This document shows positions 1-11,987 of a stretch of DNA of 64,000 nucleotides, one piece after another (position 1 is the first letter of the stretch; each line of letters opens with the position of its first letter). The notes under the pieces were generated by a model. The model did not search any database, was not told the origin of the DNA, and saw only the letters and a program-made list of their open reading frames with translations. The position numbers were made by a program, and so were the translations under genes. The stretch is from the NCBI GenBank assembly GCA_034440635.1, contig JAOTON010001937.1, positions 186,001 through 250,000 on the forward strand. Direction: 5' to 3'. Source of the stretch: Lepas anatifera (Eukaryota > Arthropoda > Thecostraca > Lepadidae).

Positions 1-236
1 AGGTCCGGCAGCAACGGCGGACGCGTCCTTGATGGTTGGACCAAGATCCAGCAGCAACGGCGGACGCGCCCTTGATGGTTGGGTCGAGGTCCGGCAGCAA
101 CGGCGGACGCGCCCTTGATGGTTGGGTCGAGGTCCGGCAGCAACGGCGGACGCGTCCTTGATGGTTGGACCAAGGTCCAGCAGCAACGGCGGTCGCGCCC
201 TTGATGGTTGGGTCGAGGTCCGGCAGCAACGGCGTA
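1..236. repeat. Minisatellite, 43-bp unit (edge of window)
   Basis: A 43-bp unit repeats about five and a half times and runs off the left edge, so the true array is longer. Two variants alternate: one reads GACGCGTCCTTGATGGTTGG before ACCA, the other GACGCGCCCTTGATGGTTGG before GTCG. The alternation suggests the present amplification unit is an 86-bp dimer. Open frames across it come from lack of stops in the unit and are not evidence of coding. Confidence 0.9.
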
Positions 237-560
237 CGTGTAATCGGTATAAATTGCCGATTAGCTGCACATTGTGTCAAATGCCAAAAGTTTGCCATCG
301 TTTTAGTCCCAAGCCCTTCCATCGAAGTAATCGTCGGACGGTAAACCGCCCCCGGCATCCTCCACAACAAAGCGCCCGACACTTGCAATTTACAGCTGAG
401 TCACGCAAAAGCGAAAAATTACAGCCTTTCTGAGAAGCAAACTATGTCAACTACTCTCACGCTCAACAGAACGAGGTGACAAGGGAGGCTAGGGGTGGAG
501 TGCAGTTTCAATGCAATTCGTATTCCAATCAATACCCAATTGCCCAGCTCACTTCAAGTT

Positions 561-1080
561 CGGTGTCGGCTGACCTGACCCTAGACCCAAATCCTTTGCT
601 CGGTGTCGGCTGACCTGACCCTAGACCCAAATCCTCTGCTCGGTGCCAGGTGACCCGACCCTAGACCCAAATCCTTTGCTCGGTGTCGACTGACCCGACC
701 CTAGACCCAAATCCTTTGCTCGGTGCCGGCTGACCTGACCCTAGACCCAAATCCTCTGCTCGGTGCCAGGTGACCCGACCCTAGACCCAAATCCTTTGCT
801 CGGTGTCGACTGACCTGACCCTAGACCCAAATCCTTTGCTCGGTGTCGGCTGACCTGACCCTAGACCCAAATCCTCTGCTCGGTGTCGGCTGACCCGACC
901 CTAGACCCAAATCCTCTGCTCGGTGTCGGCTGACCCGACCCTCGACCCAAATCCTTTGCTCGGTGTCGACTGACCCGACCCTAGACCCAAATCCTCTGCT
1001 CGGTGTCGGCTGACCTGACCCTAGACCCAAATTCTCTGCTCGGTGTCGGCTGACCTGACCCTAGACCCACGTCCTCTGTT
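561..1080. repeat. Minisatellite, 40-bp unit, about 13 copies
   Basis: A 40-bp unit containing TGACC(T/C)GACCCTAGACCCAA repeats head to tail about 13 times with few substitutions. CTTTGCT and CTCTGCT variants alternate irregularly. Units with the T variant contain TGACCT, the hexamer that saturates the transposon-like families elsewhere in this window; this may be coincidence. The minus strand is open across several units only because the unit lacks stops. Confidence 0.92.
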
Positions 1081-1084
1081 CAGG

Positions 1085-1990
1085 GACGTCTGCATTGTTG
1101 TGGCAACCGGTGCAGGCTGCCAGCCTTCCAGTACCGCTGCAGCCGGTGTACCGAATTCGGTCCGAATTCCTCGGCAGAGCCAGTGGCAGATCTAGCCAGT
1201 AGAAAAAACGTCACGCAGCGAAATTTTTGGCGACAATTTAACTAGACGGTAGGTTTGGTAGGTCACACCACGCCGGAAGGGTAAAAACGTCAAGGAGTGC
1301 AAGATGTGGTCAATAGATGCTAGCTTTTCTCATACAAGGATCATTCACTCAAAAGTAATTTTAAATATCAAGAGGACCACGGTGAAATATTAACACTGAA
1401 GTTGACTGGCTCTGTTGGAAGTTGACTGGTACAGTTGAGGCACCAACACCTTGCTCATAAACTAGAGGTGGGAGTTTCGGGGAACTTTGGAGGTCCGCAC
1501 CGGCCTGATGCTGTTATCAGAAGCTCGTCACAAGCCCGGCCTTTGGAAAAAATTTCTCCATAAGCACGCCCAAGGTCCAGTGTCATGAACAGGTATACGA
1601 TGACTATATAAATCAAATCTAGAGCCACTGGCGCTCTATAATAGATGTTTTGTGACAATTACGCCTGGAAAACGTTTTGGTTAGATCAAATTATCTAGAA
1701 AAGTTACAATAAATAGCAGCATGAAGCAGATTGAGCCATCATCAACAAGTCAGCAATCATCCTCAGCAATCATGCATTACTGATTATGAGGTATGCGAAT
1801 ACAGTTTGCTTACGACGTGTGCCGATTTCAATAGCTACTTGCATCACATTTAAAAGCCCTGGGCACACCAAATGCAAACGTAGTATGCAGCCACTGCCAA
1901 TGCTAATATTGATAAAATTCAGCTCACTAAAATTCATTCTCTCCAATATTGCAATGTTATCAATAATCTGACTTTTTCACAATTCACAAC
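1085..1990. other. Unassigned sequence
   Basis: Ordinary mixed-composition sequence between the minisatellite and the family D element. I see no protein similarity, RNA gene or clear repeat boundary in it. Confidence 0.5.
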
Positions 1991-1997
1991 GTGTATA

Positions 1998-2830
1998 TTA
2001 ACACGCGCATTGACGGTGGGGGCGGGAGCCCACCCCTCGGGTTTTTTGGAGATAAAAACGGCGACGCGTAGCGCCGCTGTACTTGGTTCTTTACCGCTAT
2101 ACTGTACTTTTCCCTGATCATTTTTCCACTTTTTTCAAAATTTTAAGGTTAGGTCATGTCAGATCAAGTCACCAGTACAGGTCAAGTGACCTGACCCCAA
2201 TAAAAAAGTTGAAGACAGCACAAGTCATAACAGGGTGAACTTATCCGAATGACACTCATATCACATAATGGGCCCACCGAGTGCTCTAAAATATGTTCCG
2301 GTATTATTGATATAAATGACCTAAGGTCAGGTACGAGCCATGACCTATCCATTGAAAAAAACATGGGAAAAATTGTTTTAATTGAATAACTTAGCAATGG
2401 ATAGTGATAGAACGTTTATTTTAGCTGCATTAGATTTGCCTGGTCATTGCGGTTCATGCATTTTGCCTAATTTGACCTTGACCTGACCTCACGTCAGGTC
2501 AAATCATTGATTTGACCTAGCAAGGTCATATCATATCATTCGATTCGGCTTACTGCGAGGATTCATTCAATTCAAATTGTTTTGCTCTATCTTTATTTAT
2601 TTAGATGAAATGACCGAAAACCTTCATGTACATACATGTTATCCCTATGATGGCATGTTTTGACCTCTGGTGACCTTAAATGTGACCTGAAAAAATAGTT
2701 CAAATATTTTGGATAGAAGAGTGGATGGGCTACCCAAACCGTTTTTCCCTATCTAGCGCGGTTCTCGAGATTTAGGGGGGGTGCAGGTACCCGCGAAGGT
2801 GGCTCAGACCTCCGTCAATGCGCGTGTTAA
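1998..2830 (+). mobile_element. Family D copy 1: TTAA-bounded non-autonomous element
   Basis: The ends form a perfect 19-bp terminal inverted repeat, TTAACACGCGCATTGACGG at 1,998 and its reverse complement ending at 2,830. Both outer ends are TTAA, the piggyBac target-site signature (family knowledge); a second copy lies at 53,904. The 833-bp interior has no substantial ORF but holds about 15 AGGTCA/TGACCT hexamers by eye, in clusters near 2,150-2,190, 2,310-2,350, 2,470-2,530 and 2,660-2,690. It is presumably mobilised in trans. The superfamily is inferred from TTAA and the inverted ends only. Confidence 0.82.
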
Positions 2831-3541
2831 TAAAGGTACTCCAACGTATTATGGAATCATGGCATGGAATCAACGTACAACGTATCATGGAAGGGGGTTA
2901 AAGAGTAAAAAAGAAATAGAAGTAACACATTCCTTTCAAAATTTCCTTTTAAAAACGAATAGGTTCTCATCATAAAAGGGACAACGGTTCGCTCCAGAGG
3001 CCCAGGCGCAGCATCGAAGCTAATAAATAAAGACTGGAAAAAATGAACGGTGACCCTCCTCGGCAGCGCGTGGTCGAGTGAAGAGCGATTAAATTCATCG
3101 ATATTGATTGATATAAGTAGGCTTATGAGTAAATGTTTTCCTTTGCGTGATTATGACTGTACAATGAGAGAGAGGCACCCAGAGTTAAGCTGCAGCTTTT
3201 GTGCCGAGCTCTGATGTTATTTCGCTGCAACTATGTCGTAAATAAATGCATCTATCTATCTATTAAATAACACGACGCCGTGTGGTGTGAGAAGTAACGT
3301 GCGCCATGAGCTCAAAAGCCTTATTTTTAATTGCAGCTACGCTGGACTGTCATCTTGAAGTTGAGTTAAACACAAATTTTGCGGCTTTGGTATTGTTTTA
3401 ATCTGTCTGAAAGCCATCACAGTCAGGAAAAAGATGTTAACAGGTAAACTGCAACAATTAGCGTCAACAATGCCTTTTCCATGGGCCAAATACGATCCGG
3501 ATCGGCCCACCGATCAGGATAATAATGGGGCCATTGACTCC

Positions 3542-4270
3542 TTAACCCGCACCCCGGCGGTCCTCCGAGCCACCTTCGCCCTGGTGGGGGGTGTTTGAAC
3601 ACCACCCCCCTCGAACTCGGCCCCTATGCGGGAAAACAAAAATCGCGAACGCTGGTGGATATCTCATACAAATTAATGAAGAAACGATATCCGTCACTTT
3701 TTGGCCAATATCAATATTGAGGTCAAAGAAGGTGGAATTTTGAGCAGAGTTTTTGGGCTCTAGCATATGACAGAGTTGGGCAACCATGTTTTAGGCGCAA
3801 TTTGCTTCCTCTCGTCACGGTGAATCGAGTGATGCATAATATGACCATACTAGGTCAAAACACGAATGGCATGACCTCAGGTCAGGCCAAGATCACTTTT
3901 TAACCTGGCATGGTCAATATGCATATCAATCGACTCGCAAGAGCAATCCAAACGCAATGGTATCAAAACAGAAGCTGTATCATAATTGCATGCAAAGTTG
4001 TTGACCTAAGGCTGAAAACTGCTTAAGTAGCCCCAGGTGACCTCTCAGAGGTCACAGGTCAAAAATGGATACATGAGCCTGGAAAGGAGCCCAGGATACT
4101 ACGATTTTGAGAATATATAGGTATTCCCAGCTGAATCTACACAAATACAGCCCAATTTCTGTTTTCTTCCCATGTATTTCCAATGGAGAGGTCATGGTCC
4201 GTACTTGACCTTAGGTAATCGATGTGAAAATCACGGTATATATTTTGTAGCACTCGGTCGCGAGGTTTAA
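3542..4270. mobile_element. Family F copy 1: AGGTCA-rich fragment
   Basis: Begins TTAACCCGCACCCCGGCGG and continues with a CACCTTCGCCC block, resembling the inverted right end of family C. The interior from about 3,812 (GGTGAATCGAGTGATGCATA) to about 4,260 aligns by eye with 38,650-39,110. It shares the phrase CATATCAATCGACTC with family E. TGACCT/AGGTCA hexamers are frequent. No matching right terminus was found, so it is probably truncated. Confidence 0.6.
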
Positions 4271-4739
4271 AGTGCTATTTCACCAGCATTTTAACACAGA
4301 CTGTGCTTTGGCGCAGAGTAAATAGCCCTTGATTGAGTGGATTGACAGTCCGATACAGATCACAATCTGGCCAATGAGACAATGTCTATATTGATTTGTC
4401 GCCATTTGAAAGGATTTCAAGGCAGATTAGTATTCATAATCTCTCCCACACAGCCGGCCTCTACCATTGAAGCGTTCAAACTTATTTTCAATTACTTGAG
4501 TCACTAACATTTTTCATTGTAAGCAGTTTTTTCCGACTTCAAGCAGAAACCTACTAGAACTAAAGTATGCTGCAGCTGTCTTTCTGAACAAATATGAGGA
4601 AACAGATGCCAAGGTTATCATAATATATCTTAAATTTAGCCATGCTTTCATCATGGAGTTGAAATATAACAGTACAGTGTGGATGTGCGCATTTCTGTAA
4701 GCATGATACAACTCGGATACAAATCTTAGGAACTTGACT

Positions 4740-5160
4740 AATTGAGTCTGGAATTAGTAACGACACAATCCAAAACATGTTTTGGGTGTTTAATGCCTGC
4801 CTCTAAAGCCCAAGCATTAAATATAATCCTAACGTTGATAGGTTTTGCAGTGCTGTGGCGAGGAGCATGATGATAAGTTGATAAGGTGTTCATTGGCCTG
4901 TCCCCTCGAATCCGGATGTAATAAACATTGAAGATTGTATATTCGGGCACAGTCCTTTATCAGAATCATGTATTAAATATAAAAAATCATCAGCCATAGT
5001 GTAGCCAGACCTCGAATTCAAGGTCTGGCTACACTAGGACTGAAGGACTGTGAATGAAGGACTGTGACATTTTCGAATGAAGGACTGTGCCCGAATATAT
5101 AATCAATGTTTTTTTGCATCCGGATTCGAGGGGACACACCAGTGAACACCTTATAAATTT
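4740..5160. mobile_element. Family M fold-back element with central hairpin
   Basis: Two arms of about 80-100 bp are inverted relative to each other. The left arm (about 4,880-4,965) includes CCCCTCGAATCCGGATG and CGGGCACAGTCCTTTA; the right arm (about 5,080-5,155) includes GGACTGTGCCCGAATAT and CATCCGGATTCGAGGGG. Between them, 4,998-5,035 is a near-perfect hairpin with stem TAGTGTAGCCAGACCT. Related single arms occur at 23,960-24,090 and 50,535-50,740, so this is a dispersed family. No ORF of note is present. Confidence 0.75.
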
Positions 5161-5800
5161 AATTATACATTCATTCTGCAAAATCGTTTGGTAAGAATAT
5201 AGTATTATATTGTTTTATGGTTGTGAAAACTAGGCTTGGATTCAACCAATACTATGGATTTTACAGAAAATGTATTTTTAGTTCTCAATAGTGATGAACC
5301 CCGGAATCAACATTGGTGAAGCCCAGTATCAGACCAGCATATGTCGATGCCACGTCTTCAGGCCCGGTCAAAGCCCGCGGGCCTGGGCCGGGCTTTTGCC
5401 CCGGGGCCCCCGAGCCCGGAAAGTTTCACCTCTACTATAAACTAAAAAGGAGCCGGGGCAAAAAAGAGGTTGACAGCTTTTTGGGGGCTGGGGGAGGGGG
5501 CAAAACACATTTTCCCGAGTTTTTCCATTTTGGGGAAATGACTTCCCCGGATCCGCCACTGGGCAGAGCACCATCAACAGCAATGGAACCACAAGAGTAA
5601 GACATTGGAGCAGCGGGACTTCCAGCTGGCAGCCAGGTAAACACTGCTCGCCGCGCTGGTCCGTCGAGAGCCTCCAGAAGGCGGCCCGATGGCAGGCAGC
5701 CATGGCCGCGGCCGCCCCGCCCCGACCCGTCGGCCAGGGGCCAAAATAGCCCCACTGCCACCTCTGCAGACGGTCTCCGCCGCACCTCCCGCCAGAGCAG
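5160..5800. other. Unassigned, GC-rich towards the right
   Basis: No gene is recognised. Near 5,520-5,575 the sequence resembles the terminus of a hAT-like element (AAATGACTTCCCCGGATCC then GCCACTGG), similar to ends at 28,400 and 47,345. From about 5,690 the composition becomes strongly GC-rich and runs into the 30-bp minisatellite. Confidence 0.4.
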
Positions 5801-5805
5801 AGAGC

Positions 5806-6125
5806 AGAAAACACCTCGGCCAGAGCGCAGAGAGCGCAGGGAGCACCTCGGCCAGAGCCGAGAGCGCAGAGAACACCTCGGCCAGAGCCGAGAGCGTAGA
5901 GAACACCTCGGTCAGAGCAGAGAGCGCAGAGCACGTCGACCCGAGCGCAGAGAACACCTCGACCAGAGCAGAGGGCGCAGAGAACACCTGGCCAGAGCAG
6001 AAAGCGCAGGGAGCACCTCGGCCAGAGCAGAGAGCACCTCGGTCAGAGCGCAGGATGCAGAGAACACCTCGGTCAGAGCACAGAGCGCACAGCACGTCGA
6101 CCAGAGCGCAGAGAACACCTCGGCC
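5806..6125. repeat. Minisatellite, 30-bp unit
   Basis: About eleven imperfect copies of a 30-bp unit built on GAGAACACCTCGGCCAGAGC. Because 30 is divisible by three, single frames stay open on both strands and encode ten-residue periodic peptides. Such peptides are a property of the repeat; no start context, domain or signal sequence supports a gene. Confidence 0.88.
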
Positions 6126-6129
6126 AGTC

Positions 6130-8980
6130 AAATATTTTTAACGAAAACATGCAAGATGGTTCCGGTGAGCTCTGAAGGCGTTATCAAAGATCATTTTCAG
6201 GGTTTTTGAAATCTTATCGAAATATTAGCACTGACTTCACTGTTAAACTAGCACAGCCTTGTCTTTTCCCCTTAATGGATTTTGTGTTGTGGATAGAGAG
6301 GATAGGGAACAGTAGCGGATTGAGGACTTCATTGGGTGGGAGGGGGGGTAGGTGTCTCGAGCCAGCCCCACCATTGCTTTGAAACAACCCTCAGCTATGC
6401 ATTTACTACAGGCAGACTGAAATTTCTGTGGGGGGGGGACTTGAGCCTTCCTAGTCCCCCTTGTGTTCACCATTCACTGAAAGCCAATGACGAGCTGACA
6501 AAAATGAGTTGAGAATTATCGCGGTCGCCATGCTGGTTTGTTGTGACAAAATGGTGCAGTGTAAAACGTCCAGTGCAGTATAAAAGAGGCGAAGGCATGG
6601 GAAGTTCTAGAACTTCTATCTAAAACGCAATTAGCACTGTCGCGGCTTGGTTCTAGTCAAGTGAAACAACCATGAGTGAACCCCCGGGGGTTAGGGGAGG
6701 GGTCAGAACCCGCCTGGATTTTTGGTCTCCCATAGAATTTGTCTAGGGCTTGTATTGCAGTGCCAGCGTTAAACTATCCAGAACCCCTCCTGGATTGAGA
6801 AGAAATCTCCAGCCTTGGAGACATAAATACGTATATCGAAAGCATAGCTGTTAGCAATGCAACAGATCAAATATTTTTGCAAGAAAAGAAGCAAAATAAG
6901 TTATTTTAAATGCGCAAGATAGCAGAGCGGATCAGGTGGATATCATTATTATTACATCACAAAAATATATAAATCATGAGGATGCGAAAGATGATGCGCT
7001 GACCGGCGCCGCAATGTCCAGTGGCGTGCCTGGAAATGTGGAGGTTCACATTGAAGCAACTATGGAGCAAGCTACTTGCTCCATATAACGGTTGGAAAGA
7101 TGGGAATAGACCCGTTTGGAGATTTGGATATTAATCGAGCTTACACCGCGTGGGGGGAGATAACGGATTCAGTTTCCAAAACTTTTCATCTGTAGACTGG
7201 ATATTACAATTATTCGTTGAAAGCTCAGTGAGCATCCGGCACAAAGTCGAGGAAACGGAGGTGGAAGTGGGTAGAGACAAAAGAAACGTTTTCCCAAAAC
7301 CTTTGATATCCACCAACATTCTTAAAATACTATGATTTCCACAATTTTAGTCCATCCCTCGCAAATCATCAGTCTAGGTTAACCTTTATTGTATAATATT
7401 TTCAAAGATGCGGTTAGTGTTGTCTATAGTTAAACCTGGAGCATAAAGCTGTCTAAATTTCTTTTTACTATGGCCAATATACAAGAGGAAATAAAAACAC
7501 TTCACGAAACTGCAGTAAAAGCTATGCGCATCGGGCCACTGAGTGCGATGAACGGGAGCGAGCCGCGTCATGCCAGCCGATGTCCTGAACGCCCAGCGGG
7601 TCATTTTTGTCCGGTGCCATATCTCAGAATTTAGAAGTGACATCGGTTTAAAACTTTTGGAACATCTTATTTTGCATCTTTTAAATATAGGAAAACATTT
7701 GCTTCACCAATCTGAAAGCTGGAAGTAGGTGCGGGCGTTAATGGGTTAAATGTCCCCCTCCACTGCGTGTGTTAAGCGCGGGTTCAATAACGTCTTCAAT
7801 GCAAAGTATATCGCGCGTATACACTTAAAGTGACTAATAATTAACTAGAAAATTCAAGCAAAGCCCCCTTATTATATCCATGTAGTTATTTTTGTTGCTG
7901 ACCGAGGGTCAAATACCCGACAGTCATGTCCGCTGTGGTCAGGTCTTGGCATCTCTATGTTGTCCATATAATCTGCGGGAAAAGAGCTTTCAATTGATGC
8001 CAAAATTATTGATCTGGGATTCATACTTCATCAGTTATTTAATTACGTCCCCACTTTCGACTCCGTTGGAACACCGTGCGCTAGTGCAGAGCGCAACGGT
8101 TTTTACGCGCCATTGCGTAAACCGACTTCCACTAGTCCAGCCCCCACCAAACGCCCCTGCAGACCTTACCACTGCCCTCTTTATATGTGGGCTCTCCGAA
8201 AGATTGTGTTACGTTCGGTTGCCATTGGCCAGTTCTGATTCCAGTCCAGGGCAGACAAAGAACAGTCGCAGAATTATCTATAAGTGTGCAGCAGTATGGT
8301 GCTGGCCACAAGAAGGCCTAGACTTCAGTACCGCAGCAATGACTGGACTAGCACAAGTTGACCATCGACAGCTAAGTGTGAAGCATGTTGAGGCGACTTC
8401 CGTAACATGATGCTCGTCAAGTCGGCCGTGTTGATCTCAGTAAGGCTGGTAACAACACCGCACCACGGCGGCCGCCCGTTCACTGGGCTAGCACGGCCAA
8501 CATGTGACACCATCACCTGCACTCCGACCCAAACAATCAGCAGTTGGCTGGGCAGCTCTGCTAATGTCTATCCTCCTGGAAAATGTGTCAAACAGGGGCA
8601 GATCTAGGGGAAGGCAATCCTGCCATGCTTCACCCCCCCCGCCGGCGAAATAGACGGGTCCAACACTACTCCCCCTGCCACAACCAACAGACGAGTGTTC
8701 TATAATTTATCAATTGAGGAGGACATTTCCGTCATTGAAACTTCGTTTTAAACGTTTTTATTCGTTTGCAATGTTCCTCTTTTAACACGCATCCCGCTGG
8801 GGGGGGGGTGAAATTGATCCTGGTTTCCCCAAATAACGCAAAGACGAAGGGAGGCAGAACAATGCAACTTGCAGTACCTTATCCCTGATCGATTTTAACG
8901 TTCCGGACATGAGGTGGTGTTTAGCTTGAGGCTCCTATCAGACGCAGCCCGTCTTCGCGCGGATGTCGCAATGAGCCACT
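6130..8980. other. Unassigned sequence
   Basis: No gene or RNA is recognised in this stretch. At about 6,303 the sequence CAGTAGCGGATTGAGGACTTC followed by a G-rich run resembles the start of a hAT-like element, but no partner end was found. G or C homopolymer runs occur near 6,340, 6,430, 8,630 and 8,800. The part just before 8,984 could hold the decayed endonuclease of the retrotransposon that follows, but I could not see its motifs. Confidence 0.45.
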
Positions 8981-8983
8981 TGC

Positions 8984-11443
8984 TTGGTTGATGAAATGGA
9001 TGCTGCAGGTCTGAAACAACATGTAAAAAAGGAGCCCGCTTTTAAACGGAGGAAGCGTAACAGAACACCGGACGCTGAGAGGGCTTTCCGGCAGAAACAC
9101 AGATATTTTAAAGATGTTTCATGTAGAAAATATTTTAGCTATATCAAAGGTATGACTGGGGACTTCAAATCGAATCCAAAACGGTTTTGGTAGTTTTTTA
9201 AGTGCATCAAGGGCACGAAAAGCCAACTCTGTGCACTTTTAAATGGCGACATGGTGTTGAATGGCTGATTTTGAGCGGGCGAACCTGCTAAATATGACAT
9301 CCGCAAGTAGGTTTACTGATTCCATCGCGCAGGATTAACCTGAAGCATTCAGTTAATCTCACCTCACTCAATCACTTTGGGATTACTGAACCGTGCGTTC
9401 GCAACGCCTTGAATGCCCTCCAAGTGCACAAAGCCTGTGGGCCCGACAGCATAAGTGCACGAATTATAAAGGAGTGCAGTAAGCAGCTGTCGGTCCCGCT
9501 GGTTACTCTTTTCAGGCAATCAGTGTCTCAAGGGGTCTTTCCGAGCAAATGGGCGGAGGCTAACATCGTGCCCATTCACAGAAAGGGGTCTATAAACTTA
9601 CCTTCAATGATCGTTCTGTCTCGCTTCTCGAACGGTGCATTTGTGACGTCCTTCTTTCTCACGTGCAACCAGTCCTGACTCCAAAACAGCATGATTTTGT
9701 CCCACGACGATCATGTGACTCAAATTTAGCTTGCCTTTTAAACACGGCCTGGGAGTCTATATCATTAGGCCATCAAACTGACGTTATTTATACGGACTAT
9801 TCAGCGGCGTTCCAGAGCGTCAATCACAAACCTCTTATTCATGAACGGAAAAATTCTTACCAAATCTAAGGTACGACTCTGGAATGGTTTTAGTCATATT
9901 TAGAAAATCGTAAGCAGCCCGTTATTGTGAACGGAAAGTGTTCTGATTGGGTTCATGTGCGCTATGGAACTCCGGAAGGTGGAATTATCCCGCCTCTCCT
10001 CTTCGCCCTTTACGTCAACGATCTTCCAGGCAAAATTAAGACTAAAGACCTGTTCCGCTGACAGCGAGTTTTGTCAGCACCAATCAGCGGGCCGCGTTGC
10101 GCCTACGTCACAGGGCTGTAGCCTCCCCCGGGAACTGACTCTAGAGGTTTTACGGGCTGACAGCCTGCTGTTTGCGCTGATGAAAATAGAAAGTGCACAA
10201 AGTGGCAGTCTAATTTTTTTAATGGTGTAAAGGTTTGAGTTCCTTTGCTTAGCACAAACAGGGCATTTGGCGCTGTGTTACTTTTCTGAGGAGTGGTTAA
10301 GGTCCTGCTGACAAAACTTGCTGACGCTGAACAGGGCTTAATCATCTCTTATTTGCTGATGAAGTAAAATTATACAAAAAATTACTTCGCAACTCGACGC
10401 CGAGCTCCTTCAGGACGATATAACATATTTAGCTGCGGGGTCTGCACTTTGGAAGCTTCAACTTTATCCGGCCAAACATATGTTATGTCATTGAAACGAA
10501 AACCTATTCCAACCACATACAAAATTCAAAAATCTACTCCACAAAGTGTGTGCAATCCGAGACCTTGAAGTGTGGTTGGATTCTAAATTGACATTTTTAG
10601 AACACCTGAATCACATTGCTAGTAAGGCGAACATGGCAATAGGTCTGATGATTCGGTCCCTTCAGGTTGGCCATTCAGAGGGCGGAGCGAGGCGAAAGTT
10701 GAAACCCGAACCAATCTTGGCGGCTTATTTCGGCAGCATTCAATCCATAGTGGAATTTGGCTGCGTTATTTCGGGTGGGACTGTCAAGACTTATTTCGAA
10801 AGACTGGACAATATCCAGCATAAATTCTTGATTTGGCTCACGTCAAGCTCAACAAAAAGCTCACCATCATTTGTGTACCATGATCTTTTGGCTACATTCA
10901 AAATAAACAGCCTGGCTAATCGACGACTACAATATGATATCCTTTTTGCACACAAAATTATCTCCGTCAAGATAGACTCCGCCATTCTGCTCGGTAAATT
11001 CCCTTTTCATGTCCCAGGAAGGAACACAAGGGCAATATTCTGTAGCCTGCTACATGCTCCATTGGGAAGGTTAGTAACTGTGAGGCGTGCATTGTTTTGT
11101 CGCTCGATCACTAATTTTAACTCGCACCTGACAGCATGTCTACTTTCCAACCCTTTTAGATCTTCATTTGGTCAGTTTAGGGCACAGGTCCGTTTATATA
11201 TTAAGTCGCTGCCTGCGAGTTGAGCACAGTGTACTTTTTTACCTCTTTGATATTCACATGTTTACTGTTTTAATTGTATATTTTGGTCAGCTCGCAATGT
11301 GATTCGTGTTTGTAGATTGATAACTCCTCACTTTTACTTGTAGTTGTATGTGACCTGATTACCGTCATCATGTTTTACGATTTCTGACTTGAGCTGTTAT
11401 TTGAGTATGACCCTGTTGCTCATATAACACTAATAAATAAATA
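8984..11443 (+). pseudogene. Decayed CR1/L2/Jockey-like non-LTR retrotransposon (RT region to 3' end)
   Basis: Fragments of one RT ORF appear in order. At 8,984-9,193 is the endonuclease-RT linker (ending FKSNPKRFW). At 9,409-9,600 are the first RT motifs (KACGPDSISARIIKE, then WAEANIVPIHRKGS). At 9,940-10,042 is the motif ending LLFALYVNDLPGKIK. From 10,342 comes the catalytic motif as LFADEVKLY, where FADD is usual. At 10,546-11,223 the thumb region begins VWLDSKLTFLEHLNHIASKA. Frameshifts and stops separate the pieces. The 3' UTR ends in TAATAAATAAATAA at 11,430-11,443, a simple tail typical of these elements. No RNase H follows the RT. A Harbinger-like MITE interrupts it at 10,046. A complete endonuclease was not found, so the copy is 5'-truncated or too decayed to read. 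The exact clade is uncertain. Confidence 0.85.
10046..10338. mobile_element. Harbinger-like MITE (copy 1) inserted in the RT
   Basis: A 293-bp element with inverted ends (AGACCTGTTCCGCTGACAGC at left; reverse complement of CTGACGCTGAACAGGGCT at right), flanked by TAA at 10,043-10,045 and 10,339-10,341. A 3-bp TAA/TTA duplication is the PIF/Harbinger signature (family knowledge). Removing the element and one TAA joins the RT frame across GKIKT to NHLLFADE with no shift, which defines the insertion exactly. A second copy lies at 53,235-53,501. No ORF for a transposase is present. Confidence 0.85.
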
Positions 11444-11554
11444 AGTCTACTTACATTGATTTACGACTGTAGAATGAAACATTTCCCCTAGACACAAAAT
11501 ACTCAAGTGGTTATTCGATCCCTCCGTGACAAACCTCTTCGCATCTGCCCGCCA

Positions 11555-11870
11555 AAGTTCATGCCAGTCAGGCCCCGTTCGACAGCAAGCACAGATCACG
11601 GGATGTGATGCCAAACCCCACAGAAAACGTGGGACAATTAAATAATTGTCCACATTTTTTAAAAAGACGCCCAGATTCGTGGATGAAATTTTTTATTTGT
11701 TGCATTTGGACAATTTTTAATACCGTGTATTCTCACAAATTCGTAAGCGAGACGCGACATTAGCAGTAGTTTGACACCAGGCCCAAACATGAAGAAATTA
11801 CTTCACGCCTGTGTGACGTCACTCAGGCGTGAAGGAATCCCTCTCGAACGTACCTTTAAGTAAATATATC
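11555..11870 (+). repeat. Family B dispersed repeat, copy 1
   Basis: Aligns by eye with 35,555-35,862 along its whole length. Shared phrases include TATTCTCACAAATTCGTAAGCG near 11,730 and GTACCTTTAAGTAAA near 11,850. It holds the palindrome at 11,801-11,834 (CTTCACGCCTG around GTGACGTCAC), conserved as a hairpin in copy 2. No coding capacity is seen. It begins about 110 bp after the retrotransposon tail. It may be a short DNA transposon or SINE-like element; ends are not defined. Confidence 0.7.
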
Positions 11871-11987
11871 TTGCCTCCCAGCCACTGTGTATGCAAGTGC
11901 CGCGGTGGTTAGACGGTTCCGGAATATCGTTTAGAACAATCGCAAAGAAGCGACCACAGAAATATCAGCCCTGACGCGACGTCTCCA

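Noticed and set aside
561..1080. Telomere-like CCCTAGACCC repeat
   Set aside because: The 40-bp unit contains CCCTA once and is not an array of short telomeric repeats.
5368..6141. Cys/Leu/Ala-rich ORFs up to 188 codons on the minus strand and 150 on the plus
   Set aside because: Products of the 30-bp minisatellite and GC-rich flank, open on both strands, without a domain.
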